A stretch of DNA of 6,704 bases, from the NCBI GenBank assembly GCA_003233255.1, contig QILH01000107.1, positions 1 through 6,704 on the forward strand, read 5' to 3'. This DNA is from Gammaproteobacteria bacterium. GTDB taxonomy: Bacteria; Pseudomonadota; Gammaproteobacteria; UBA6429; Thiohalophilaceae. This document shows, one piece after another, positions 1 through 6,421 of this stretch. The notes under the pieces were generated by a model. The model had not been told where the DNA came from. It did not search any database and saw only the letters and a program-made list of their open reading frames with translations. Made by a program: the position numbers and the translations under genes. The stretch's first letter is position 1. Every line of letters starts with the position of its first letter.

Positions 1-877
1 GGTCTTCCCGTGGCGAAGCGCTTCCATTTAATAAATCAAGAATCTGTAGAATACCAGGGCCTTTATCGGCCTCATATTTTTTCGATGGTGGTACGCCGAG
101 AGCTTGACAAATGTCCTCCTGAGGCAGTCGGTAGAGCACTTCATTACGCCAAAGCCTGTCAAAACGCTCCACTATAATGACTGGTTCATTATCAAAATGT
201 TTTACTTCTGCTGTTGCTGAACTAAGACCAAACTCTTCACATAAATTTAGACAAAACCATTCATTCCAGGGTGTATCTGAAAAATCGGCACCATTAGGAC
301 CTTCTTTCATCGCAGGTTTAAAAATATGGGACGTTGGTGTTGGGCCAAGAGGTACTTGCCAACTATTTTGAATACGAAGAAAAGCTGTTTTTTCCTGCAT
401 ACCGGCAATAGATATTCGAAAATCATCCGTGTCAGTCCTCATTCCAAGAGGGTTTGTTGCGAGAGATGCAATGCGATCAGCAATTTCTTCATCATTAACC
501 GGGCGATAGGACATTTGTTCTGGACTGCCCGGGACATCCCCTTCCGGGAAAAATCTTAATGCGCCAACACAATCGCGACCAATTACAGCTAGTAAATCAA
601 AAATTTCCGCACTGTCAGCTTGTTCTCTTGCTGCGATTTTGTCTCTGATTGTGGGGTCATCTGGAAGCAATCCGTCAAAATAGTTGTTAGCATCATCGCC
701 GGTCCAATTTCGGTCAGTTAGTGGCATCGATAGTGAGATCGGAAAGGCTATTGTAGAATTTAGCCATTCATCACCATAACGGAAGGATGTTGCACCATTT
801 GGCGCACGCCGATATTGTCCAACCTTGCTGGTTCCGACATAAATATCCAGAATACGCTCCTTTCGCTTACGTCCCAT
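1..877 (-). CDS. hipA: HipA-type serine/threonine kinase toxin, C-terminus beyond the window
   Basis: Toxin of a type II toxin-antitoxin pair. E. coli HipA phosphorylates glutamyl-tRNA synthetase, which triggers the stringent response and dormancy; the same target here is inferred. I translated 292 codons from the ATG at 877 down to base 1, and the frame is open throughout. Hallmarks in order: the N-terminal subdomain with NYFDGLLPD (65-73); DDFRISIAGMQEKTAFLRI (151-169), the flexible loop holding the serine (S156) that E. coli HipA autophosphorylates (S150); PTPTSHIFKP (179-188), with K187 matching the ATP-binding lysine; VERFDR (236-241); RLPQEDICQALGVP (250-263); and KYEADKGPG (267-275). 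E. coli HipA is about 440 residues, so roughly the last 150, including the catalytic Asp and metal-binding loop, lie off the left edge and activity cannot be judged. GGAG at 890-887 lies 9 bases before the start, inside the end of hipB. Only 3 bases separate the two genes, so translational coupling is likely. Confidence 0.95.
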   Translation of the reverse strand, partial: MGRKRKERILDIYVGTSKVGQYRRAPNGATSFRYGDEWLNSTIAFPISLSMPLTDRNWTGDDANNYFDGLLPDDPTIRDKIAAREQADSAEIFDLLAVIGRDCVGALRFFPEGDVPGSPEQMSYRPVNDEEIADRIASLATNPLGMRTDTDDFRISIAGMQEKTAFLRIQNSWQVPLGPTPTSHIFKPAMKEGPNGADFSDTPWNEWFCLNLCEEFGLSSATAEVKHFDNEPVIIVERFDRLWRNEVLYRLPQEDICQALGVPPSKKYEADKGPGILQILDLLNGSASPRED

Positions 878-880
878 GTC

Positions 881-1120
881 CTAATACTCCGTGGGATCGA
901 ATTCTGCTTTTTTACGCGGCACGATGCTTATATCCAGGTCCAATGCCGCCAGTATTTTTAATATCGTATCGAGTGTTGCGCTGCCTGTGCCGTTTTCCAG
1001 GTCTGAGATCAAGGCTTGTCGCATGGATGCCTTACGAGCCAGTTCAGTCTGGCGTAGTTTTTTACTCAACCGTGCTTTTCTGATGACAGCACCAAGTTCT
1101 TTGCTATTACGAATGATCAT
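881..1120 (-). CDS. hipB: HipB-type XRE-family antitoxin and autorepressor
   Basis: Antitoxin that binds HipA and represses its own operon. It has 79 residues (E. coli HipB has 88). An XRE/Cro helix-turn-helix spans about residues 6-62: LGAVIRKARLSKKLRQTELA, then the recognition helix near 33-43 (MRQALISDLEN), then TLDTILKILAALDLDI. The C-terminal tail ends FDPTEY; in E. coli HipB the flexible C-terminal tail is likewise short. I chose the ATG at 1120. A longer reading from 1186 would start at a TTG that is itself the first three bases of the -35 box, would place the promoter inside the gene, and would add 22 residues with no HTH-family counterpart. No good Shine-Dalgarno precedes 1120, only an A-rich leader, so antitoxin translation may rely on an unstructured leader. 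The gene is first in a two-gene operon with hipA 3 bases downstream. The alternative, a HigA-like XRE protein, is unlikely given the adjacent HipA. Confidence 0.92.
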   Translation of the reverse strand: MIIRNSKELGAVIRKARLSKKLRQTELARKASMRQALISDLENGTGSATLDTILKILAALDLDISIVPRKKAEFDPTEY

Positions 1121-1134
1121 GTTTTTTTCTGATA

Positions 1135-1152
1135 TATACGCAAAATCGTATA
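1135..1152. promoter_or_regulatory. hipBA operator O1 (start-site proximal)
   Basis: Perfect inverted repeat TATACG-N6-CGTATA, 18 bp, covering the predicted transcription start. Binding here would block promoter clearance. The size and arrangement parallel the 18-bp E. coli HipB sites (TATCC-N8-GGATA), but the half-site sequence differs. That HipB binds it is inferred. Confidence 0.78.
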
Positions 1153-1157
1153 AAAGG

Positions 1158-1186
1158 ATAATATACGCCAAACTGTATAATGTCAA
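1158..1186 (-). promoter_or_regulatory. sigma-70 promoter of hipBA
   Basis: On the minus strand there is a perfect -35 TTGACA (1186-1181), a 17-base spacer, and -10 TATTAT (1163-1158, 5 of 6 to consensus). Transcription would start near 1151, giving a leader of about 30 bases before the hipB ATG at 1120. The near-consensus strength suits an operon held down by tight autorepression. The middle operator fills the spacer almost exactly. Confidence 0.85.
1162..1179. promoter_or_regulatory. hipBA operator O2 (inside promoter spacer)
   Basis: Inverted repeat TATACG-N6-TGTATA with one mismatch to O1 and O3. It starts exactly 27 bp after the start of O1. It lies between the -35 and -10 boxes and touches the -10, so occupation would exclude RNA polymerase. 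Confidence 0.72.
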
Positions 1187-1188
1187 TA

Positions 1189-1206
1189 TATACGACTAAT
1201 CGTATA
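1189..1206. promoter_or_regulatory. hipBA operator O3 (upstream of -35)
   Basis: Perfect inverted repeat TATACG-N6-CGTATA, identical to O1 in both half-sites. It starts exactly 27 bp after O2, just upstream of the -35 box. O1 and O3 are 54 bp apart, about five helical turns, so they face the same side of the DNA and could be bridged by a HipB-HipA assembly. Confidence 0.75.
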
Positions 1207-1516
1207 AATCCTTACTAATGGGTTTTCCGGTGGAGAATCTGTTGTATCGTCTCTAGCCCGGAAAATTCATAAATTATGCACGATCTCGCTTGCCCATTGA
1301 TTCCACAAGGAATATTCACCCTCAAGGGGCACCGAGGTCCTCAGTCGCCCGGAATCATTGGACGCCAGGTTGCCTAAATACAATTATGTATGCAGTCAGT
1401 TCAAGATGGAGTTTTGCGGGGATTAGTTGTGCATTGTTATGCTTCGTGGTGCAAAGTCCTGCAACGGACGACCCATAAGTTGTTGAAAAATATAGAAATA
1501 TAAGTCACCAATTCTT
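1207..1516. other. intergenic stretch without a convincing gene
   Basis: No reading frame here has family-like composition or a ribosome binding site. The short open frames, such as one at 1290-1478 on the plus strand, have no recognisable domain. The only item worth noting is a faint resemblance at about 1333-1345 to the D-arm of a tRNA (AGGT..CTCAGTCG), described under findings. No terminator-like hairpin was found. Confidence 0.5.
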
Positions 1517-1588
1517 CTGAAAATCCTCGTGTCGGTGCCGAGCGCGGACCCCGGGCGCGGATCGAGTTGATTCCGCCCCTGGGCACCA
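1517..1588 (+). pseudogene. tRNA-Phe(GAA) 3'-half remnant, interrupted
   Basis: Bases 1517-1537 match the anticodon loop, anticodon-stem 3' strand and variable region of bacterial tRNA-Phe: CTGAAAATCC then TCGTGTCGGTG, with anticodon GAA at 1519-1521. Bases 1567-1588 match the end of the T-arm, the 3' acceptor strand and an encoded CCA (GATTCCG at 1569-1575, CCTGGGCACCA at 1578-1588). Between them, about 28 GC-rich bases (1538-1565) replace the 5' side of the T-stem and carry a direct repeat GCGCGGA (1542-1548 and 1555-1561). The C of the conserved T-loop TTCGA appears deleted. No D-arm or 5' acceptor strand directly precedes the anticodon stem. It therefore cannot fold as a tRNA and is read as a dead fragment, probably left by integration or excision events at a phe tRNA locus. 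Confidence 0.72.
1574..1588 (+). repeat. 15-bp direct repeat, copy 1 (tRNA-Phe 3' end)
   Basis: CGCCCCTGGGCACCA, the last T-stem bases, acceptor 3' strand and CCA of the tRNA-Phe remnant. An identical copy lies 553 bp downstream. Duplication of a tRNA 3' end is the usual footprint of tyrosine-recombinase integration, so this may be one attachment-site half. That role is inferred. Confidence 0.6.
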
Positions 1589-1778
1589 TTTTTATGCCTC
1601 CACAACCGTTCATTTACTTTTCAGGTAACTGGATAGTTAACAGGTATACTGTCTCTCGAATTTCTTTAGAGAATCATTTTCACTCTTTTTAAACATCACG
1701 ATATCGGGAGATAGTCGCGCAACAGACTGCTTGCAATCCGATAATGCATTGAACTTATTATTTAACAGGCCGTAAATC

Positions 1779-2114
1779 ATGGCGAAGATTTTTCAAAAAG
1801 GCCCTGCGATAAAGCAGGCTGAGCGTAGTAGAACGAACTTTGAAGTCAAAAACACCTTGCGTCTGGGTACCAGGAAGGCACCGGCACAAATCAGTGTTCA
1901 AACCCAGGAGCGCAAACAAGAGCTGGCAGCCGTTTTTGCAAAAAAAGGCTGGGCCTGTGTTATAGAAGTCAATTCTGAGCAGGATGAAAATATTCGTGAT
2001 CTGGAGAGTCTGCAAAACATAAAGACCAGAGCCGTGAGCACCAAAAAGGCCAATCGTAATGATCCCTGTCCCTGTGGGAGTGGCAGGAAATACAAGAAGT
2101 GTTGTGGGGCGTAA
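1779..2114 (+). CDS. small SEC-C metal-binding motif protein (PBPRA1643-like)
   Basis: A 111-residue soluble protein of unknown function. Its C-terminus is a classic SEC-C zinc-binding motif, NDPCPCGSGRKYKKCCG (94-110), with ligands C97, C99, C108 and C109, the same motif that ends SecA. The rest (1-90) is basic and lysine/arginine-rich. In length and sequence (MAKIFQKGP start, RLGTRKAPAQ, FAKKGWACVIEV) it resembles the short family annotated as SWIM/SEC-C metal-binding motif protein, PBPRA1643 type; I recall this name from memory. AGG at 1767-1769 sits 9 bases before the ATG. The gene stands alone, with no partner close enough to be co-transcribed, and is bracketed by two copies of a tRNA-Phe 3' end. 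A role in protein or nucleic-acid binding through the zinc knuckle is possible but unshown. Confidence 0.85.
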   Translation: MAKIFQKGPAIKQAERSRTNFEVKNTLRLGTRKAPAQISVQTQERKQELAAVFAKKGWACVIEVNSEQDENIRDLESLQNIKTRAVSTKKANRNDPCPCGSGRKYKKCCGA

Positions 2115-2126
2115 TGTGTGTTATCT

Positions 2127-2141
2127 CGCCCCTGGGCACCA
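2127..2141 (+). repeat. 15-bp direct repeat, copy 2 (tRNA-Phe 3' end)
   Basis: Identical to 1574-1588 (CGCCCCTGGGCACCA), but here only the 3' end of the tRNA is present, starting 12 bases after the SEC-C stop codon. Flanking bases differ from copy 1 on both sides, so the identity stops sharply at 15 bp, as expected for an attachment core. Confidence 0.6.
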
Positions 2142-2255
2142 ACCTTAATTGAACACTACAGCTTTTCTTTGCTAGCGCAAATATTAAAACCTTAACCATA
2201 ACGGTTGCTGAATGTGCTTACGCACAGGCGCCAAATTTCGGCTATTAAATAAGCT

Positions 2256-4154
2256 ATGCGAAGACTTCTCGTTATTCCCGGCCTGCTATTCGGGTTGTTG
2301 TTTGCGGGCGGCGGCTTTTTTATGCTGTCTGAAACCGCGTTACCGATGTGGCAAAACTGGCAGAACATGCAAAGTTGGCAGCCCACTGATGCCCACCTGC
2401 TATCGTTCACTTCCGCGAAAAACGATACCCGCGTGCACTACCGTTATGATCTTGGTGGTGTCAGTTACCGTGGTAACCAGTTGGGAGTGACTGCATTTAA
2501 AGACAACATTGGCTCTTGGCATCGGGACATGCAAGCGTTTCTCGGCCGCATAAAACGCAGCGGCGACTCGCTGCGGATCTGGGTCAATCCGTTTAATCCC
2601 GCACAAGCCGTTATCGACCGCGATATGCGCTGGGGTTTGTTCGCATTGGTCAGCGGTTTTTGCTCGATTTTCATTCTCATCGGCCTCGCGGTGCTCTACG
2701 CCAGTATTCGAAGTTCGAACCAAATTCCGGCACGCCGACGGCCGTCTTTATGGGACCTGCGCAAGCGTTGGCAGCAGGCGCAAGCGGAAGGATCCTCCGG
2801 CCTGGGATTTCTGGAGTTTTGTCAGCAGCTTCAGGCTGAATCTCAGGCGTCTGTGCCGGGCGATACCCCGCCGACCGATTGGCAAAGCCGCAAAGGCTGG
2901 GAAGATGCCCGAATAAAATCCGCTGCCGCAAAGGGAGTGTTGTTTTTTTGGGGTTTCGCGGTTGTCTGGAACACAATCAGTGTTCCCGTTACGTTTGTCC
3001 TGCCGCGCGAATTGCAGCAGGAAAACTATGCCGCGCTGCTGGTACTGTTATTTCCGGCAGTGGGTCTGTTTCTCATCTACAAGGCAATTCACCGCACTCT
3101 GGAATACCGCCATTTCGGCCGGGTTTTGTTCACTATGGACCCTTTCCCCGGTGCGATAGGCGGGCATGTCGGCGGCCATATCCAGGTCAAAAATCTGGAA
3201 TATCGGCGTGCCAGCGAAGCGCAGACTTTAGCCGTAACACTGGAATGTGTTTACAGCTACGTCTCCGGCAGTGGTAAAAATCGCTCGCGCCGTGAGACGA
3301 TCAAATGGGTCGAACGCGGACGACCCAAAATCGCCAATGCACTCGAAGGCGTTAACCTGGTGTTTCGTTTTGACGTGCCGCAAGACTTGCCGCAGGCCGA
3401 TGTCGAGCAAAGCGGCGCCTATCACTTCTGGCGCTTGAGTGTGAGCGCCGAGGTTCCGGGTATCGATCTGAATCGCAGTTATAACATTCCGGTGTTTGCG
3501 ACGGCTGAGACTTCACGTAGCATCAGTCACGATATTAGCGCCCAGGCAAAGGCTGCGCGAAAAAAGGAAGCCGATGCCGCGGGGCTCGCAATGGCCAGTG
3601 GTCAATTCGATATCGAAGGATTGTCACGCGCGATGCGCTTGCGTCAGGAAGGCAATCGAATTCACCTCAAATTCCCGATGTTCCGCAACAAGTTTCTAAC
3701 GCTGTTTGGTGCGATATTCGCCGCTGGTTTCGGTTTTGCCAGTTACTCGATGGTCGATATGATGAGTGGTGGCGGTCTGTTTGGAATATTTATCGCAATC
3801 TTCAGCATCCCGTTCTTGCTGGTGGCACTGGTGGCGGCCTGCGCCACCGTTTACCTGCCGTTGAACAATTTGAGCGTCAGCATCCAGCCCGGCGAGGTTT
3901 CAGTGCTGCGGCGCTTATTGGTCTTCCCCATCTACCGCCGCCAATTTCAGCGAGGCGATATTTCGCATCTGGCGATCAAGCGCTCGGGAAGCACAGGGCA
4001 AGGTGCCGATAAGATCGAGCATTATAAAATTCATGCCGTCGATACCGGGGGCGCCAGGGTAACCCTCGCCGAAGATATCGATGGTGAAGATGTGGCGAAA
4101 CATTTTCGGGATTTCCTGGCACAGCGTATTGGTGTGGCGACTGAGGGTAAATAG
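2256..4154 (+). CDS. DUF3592-domain multi-pass membrane protein
   Basis: A 632-residue inner-membrane protein of unknown function. Six hydrophobic segments are visible, at about 5-24, 127-150, 226-249, 258-276, 479-497 and 506-531. Between the first two is a DUF3592-like domain (about 40-125): WQPTDAHLL, VHYRYDLGGVSYRGNQ, then RIWVNPFNPAQAVIDRD. This matches the family habit of a small beta-rich domain between two helices. Residues 285-420 form a large soluble beta-rich section (GGHVGGHIQVKNLEYR, RFDVPQDLPQ, YHFWRLSVSAEVPGIDL, YNIPVFA) that resembles arrestin-like folds by pattern only. A basic/alanine-rich stretch near 428-445 precedes the last helix pair. The tail (535-625) resembles a bacterial PH-like domain. 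A stop lies two codons before the ATG, so 2256 is the earliest ATG start; the ribosome binding site is weak. It is more GC-rich than the hipBA block. The following oxygenase remnant begins directly after its stop. Confidence 0.85.
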   Translation: MRRLLVIPGLLFGLLFAGGGFFMLSETALPMWQNWQNMQSWQPTDAHLLSFTSAKNDTRVHYRYDLGGVSYRGNQLGVTAFKDNIGSWHRDMQAFLGRIKRSGDSLRIWVNPFNPAQAVIDRDMRWGLFALVSGFCSIFILIGLAVLYASIRSSNQIPARRRPSLWDLRKRWQQAQAEGSSGLGFLEFCQQLQAESQASVPGDTPPTDWQSRKGWEDARIKSAAAKGVLFFWGFAVVWNTISVPVTFVLPRELQQENYAALLVLLFPAVGLFLIYKAIHRTLEYRHFGRVLFTMDPFPGAIGGHVGGHIQVKNLEYRRASEAQTLAVTLECVYSYVSGSGKNRSRRETIKWVERGRPKIANALEGVNLVFRFDVPQDLPQADVEQSGAYHFWRLSVSAEVPGIDLNRSYNIPVFATAETSRSISHDISAQAKAARKKEADAAGLAMASGQFDIEGLSRAMRLRQEGNRIHLKFPMFRNKFLTLFGAIFAAGFGFASYSMVDMMSGGGLFGIFIAIFSIPFLLVALVAACATVYLPLNNLSVSIQPGEVSVLRRLLVFPIYRRQFQRGDISHLAIKRSGSTGQGADKIEHYKIHAVDTGGARVTLAEDIDGEDVAKHFRDFLAQRIGVATEGK

Positions 4155-4155
4155 G

Positions 4156-4550
4156 TATGCAGTCCCCGGAATCCCCGACCCGTCTCTGACAGAAAAAGGT
4201 CTGACGGCCGAGTCACTTTTTCTCTCGGTGCCACCGTTACAGATTTTTGTAGTTTACGATCGATCGACCATCATCGTGCATCGCATCATTCCGAGTACAG
4301 GAAGATCCGATCATACCTGGCGCAGTGTTTATCTTTACCCCATCGGAGATAAAACCTTAACCGAAAAAGAGTTACAGGACTGGATCGATATCACCTACAA
4401 ATATGTGAGGAAGACGGTCCGGTATACGAGAATCTCCAGCGTGACAAGCTGTCGCCAGTGACTAATGACGGTGACATTTTGTCGCTGGTTTGAGAAACAG
4501 CAGCGCGTAAATTTTTTGAAACCTGGGCTCAAAAACTGGGTAATCAGTAA
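4156..4550 (+). pseudogene. Rieske-type ring-hydroxylating oxygenase alpha subunit, C-terminal remnant
   Basis: Decayed C-terminal third of an oxygenase alpha subunit. Members of the family have a Rieske cluster and a mononuclear iron centre and are usually 350-450 residues; only about 130 codons survive. Reading from 4156: PGIPDPSLTEKG, then SVPPLQIFVVYDRSTIIVHRIIP and RSVYLYPIGDKTLTEKELQDW, like the family's PNL-x-IFV and closing beta segments. At about 4407 the frame slips by -1. The next frame gives EEDGPVYENLQRDKLSP, close to the family's conserved EDxxxxENLQRGLxSP. A TGA at 4491-4493 then interrupts it, and the same frame continues ARKFFETWAQKLGNQ to a TAA at 4548-4550. The Rieske and iron-ligand parts are absent, and the fragment begins directly behind the stop of the preceding gene. 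It cannot encode an enzyme. Family assignment rests on pattern recall. Confidence 0.7.
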
Positions 4551-4753
4551 CTAATAAAGAGAATAGACCACGATTAAATTCGCCTGAGACATAAACGTGA
4601 TCTTTCCCCTGTTATTTTCGAGTTAACCATAATAAATGAGTCCTCTTCTACATTTTTTACCTTACTATAAGACACCATAGTTAAGTAATTATGTGGGGAG
4701 ACTTGCATCGCAATCTCGAAAGGTAAATCGACAGGCTGTATAAGGTTAAAGAC
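4551..4753. other. intergenic leader of the transporter gene
   Basis: About 200 AT-rich bases with no supported gene. No convincing -35/-10 pair was found for the downstream transporter, although a promoter must lie here or upstream because nothing intact precedes it closely. An antisense open frame from 4813 to 4574 has no family features. Confidence 0.45.
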
Positions 4754-6385
4754 ATGACGTCTAACCATTTTGGACAATGGATAGATGAAACATTTCTCGA
4801 TCTCGGGCGGCATCTTCGCTGGTCCTATTTGCCTCCGTTGATGGTTTATCTCGCGGCCGGTGTTTCCGGGCTGACCGCAATTGTCGGCACATTTTTTATC
4901 AAGGAGTACCTCGATCTTTCCGCGGTATTCCTCGCTGGTTTAGCCTTTTGGGCGGGTATTCCCTGGACACTCAAGATACCGCTCGGCCATCTGGTTGATT
5001 TGATCTGGAGATGGAAGGCTGTGCTTGTTTATCTCGGCGCCGGTCTTATCGCGCTCAGTATCGGGATTATGTACGGAATCATTGCGCATACCCATGCAAT
5101 GGCCCAGTTCCTGGAGATCGAGGTATGGTTTGTTATTAGTTCCATCCTGGCGCCGACAGGTTATGTTTTCCAGGATGTCGTAGCTGATGCCATGACGGTG
5201 GAGGCAGTGCCCACCGTCGACGAGCATGGTCAGCCTTACCCGGATAGTGAAATCAAGCAGATGCATACTGCTATGCAGACACTGGGCCGTGTGGCGATTA
5301 TTAGCGGGTTGATCGGAGTCGCCGTGCTCAATATCACAATGTTTTCAGGCGTCGAGGACATGTCGCAGGCCATCAAAGTCTCGATCTACGCCGATATTTA
5401 TCTTCTGGCCCTGATCATCCCTGTGATTTCGGTAATCGGCGTCACACTTGGCGCAATATCGATTCGACTCCGTGCTCACCGTCTGCGCCGGCAGGGTATA
5501 GATGAAGAAAACATCGAAAGTATGCTGTTCGCGCACACGACGGTAACCGAACCCGATTGGTGGATTCTTGGTGGCAGTATCGTCTTTGTAGTGTTTACCT
5601 TGATTATGGGGATTAGCCAGATGCCACTGGCGCAAGAAATCATATTTCTCGGTTCCATGTCTATCGTTCTATTCATTATGTATCGGTTGCTGCTTGAGCT
5701 AGAGCCGGCTATGCGTAAAACTCTGTTAGGAACAGCCGTAATTATCTTTGTCTTTCGAGCCGTTCCGCTGCCCGGGCCGGGTGCAATCTGGTTTGAAATT
5801 GACGTGCTCAAATTCGATCAGCAATTTCTGTCAGTATTGTCCCTGATCGGAGCCGTATTGACTCTGACCGGTATAGTGTTACTTCGCCCTCTAATGGGAA
5901 AGCGATCAATCGCTTATATTGTGATTCTTTTGACAATCGCTGCCGGCGTCCTGTCGTTACCTAACATCGGACTATTTTACGGTCTGCATGAGTGGACTGC
6001 AGCAATGACCGGGGATATCGTCGATGCGCGTTTTATCGCCACAATCGACACCGCCATCGAGTCACCGCTGGGTCAGATTTCCATGATTCCAATGCTGGCC
6101 TGGATCGCAAAAAACGCGCCCGAACATCTTAAAGCTACTTTTTTTGCGGTTATGGCGTCCTTTACCAATCTTTCGCTTTCAGCCAGTAGCCTGGGAACAA
6201 AATACCTTAATCAATTTTTCACCATTACCAGAGAGGTTCGTGAACAGTTGACGGACAAGGTCAATATTCTCGCTGATTACAGTGACCTCGGTTGGCTGTT
6301 AATTACTGTGGCGCTTATCACCGTTCTGCTACCTTTGGTTACCATTGCGTTGGTCCAGAATTCGTCACTGCGTACACAACAGTAA
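4754..6385 (+). CDS. MFS-fold transporter, folate-biopterin (BT1)-like
   Basis: A 543-residue polytopic inner-membrane protein with about 12-14 hydrophobic segments, at roughly 26-49, 56-74, 87-110, 123-143, 176-197, 212-236, 268-288, 294-312, 322-338, 358-378, 385-403, 460-484 and 512-534. Features that suggest the BT1 branch of the major facilitator superfamily: WTLKIPLGHLVDLIWRWK (71-88); FQDVVADAMTVEAVP (139-153), an acidic motif like the family's ADVxxDxxVVE; and APEHLKATFFAVMASFTNLSLSASSLGTKYLNQ (455-487). The central cytoplasmic loop (238-262) is charged (RLRAHRLRRQGIDEENIES), as usual between the two six-helix halves. Members carry folates, pterins or, in some branches, other substrates, so the substrate here is not predictable. 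AAGG at 4742-4745 sits 8 bases before the ATG, supporting the start. It stands alone, followed by a hairpin-forming sequence. Another MFS subfamily remains possible. Confidence 0.8.
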   Translation: MTSNHFGQWIDETFLDLGRHLRWSYLPPLMVYLAAGVSGLTAIVGTFFIKEYLDLSAVFLAGLAFWAGIPWTLKIPLGHLVDLIWRWKAVLVYLGAGLIALSIGIMYGIIAHTHAMAQFLEIEVWFVISSILAPTGYVFQDVVADAMTVEAVPTVDEHGQPYPDSEIKQMHTAMQTLGRVAIISGLIGVAVLNITMFSGVEDMSQAIKVSIYADIYLLALIIPVISVIGVTLGAISIRLRAHRLRRQGIDEENIESMLFAHTTVTEPDWWILGGSIVFVVFTLIMGISQMPLAQEIIFLGSMSIVLFIMYRLLLELEPAMRKTLLGTAVIIFVFRAVPLPGPGAIWFEIDVLKFDQQFLSVLSLIGAVLTLTGIVLLRPLMGKRSIAYIVILLTIAAGVLSLPNIGLFYGLHEWTAAMTGDIVDARFIATIDTAIESPLGQISMIPMLAWIAKNAPEHLKATFFAVMASFTNLSLSASSLGTKYLNQFFTITREVREQLTDKVNILADYSDLGWLLITVALITVLLPLVTIALVQNSSLRTQQ

Positions 6386-6421
6386 ATATTGTTCAAGTGA
6401 AACCAAAGGGATCGGAGGATA

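Noticed and set aside
177..559. Two plus-strand open frames (177-371 and 326-559)
   Set aside because: Both lie antisense within the continuous hipA frame and have no family features.
1121..1186. Longer hipB reading starting at 1186
   Set aside because: The start would be a TTG that is part of the -35 box TTGACA, and the added 22 residues are encoded by the promoter and operators. The ATG at 1120 gives the expected HipB length.
787..1199. Plus-strand open frames opposite hipB and the start of hipA
   Set aside because: They are antisense shadows; the minus strand carries the clear HTH and kinase motifs.
1135..1206. CRISPR-like array from the evenly spaced repeats
   Set aside because: The units are 18-bp palindromes 9 bp apart over a promoter. 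Spacers are far too short, and operators explain the pattern.
1517..1588. Functional tRNA-Phe
   Set aside because: The 5' half is absent and the T-stem cannot form because of the insertion.
1290..1605. Short open frames 1290-1478 (+) and 1605-1423 (-)
   Set aside because: No ribosome binding site and no recognisable domain, and the minus-strand one runs across the tRNA remnant.
1645..1761. Promoter candidates for the SEC-C gene (TATACT at 1645, TTGCAA at 1731 with TATTAT at 1756)
   Set aside because: The first lacks a -35 box, and the second has a 19-base spacer with a weak -35; neither is strong enough to call.
4081..4461. Open frame 4081-4461 as an independent 126-residue gene
   Set aside because: Its first part overlaps the end of the DUF3592 gene out of frame. 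Only the part after 4156 has protein-like sequence, and that is the oxygenase remnant.
4574..4813. Minus-strand open frame of 79 codons
   Set aside because: It overlaps the start of the transporter gene, has no domain, and has no ribosome binding site that I can see.
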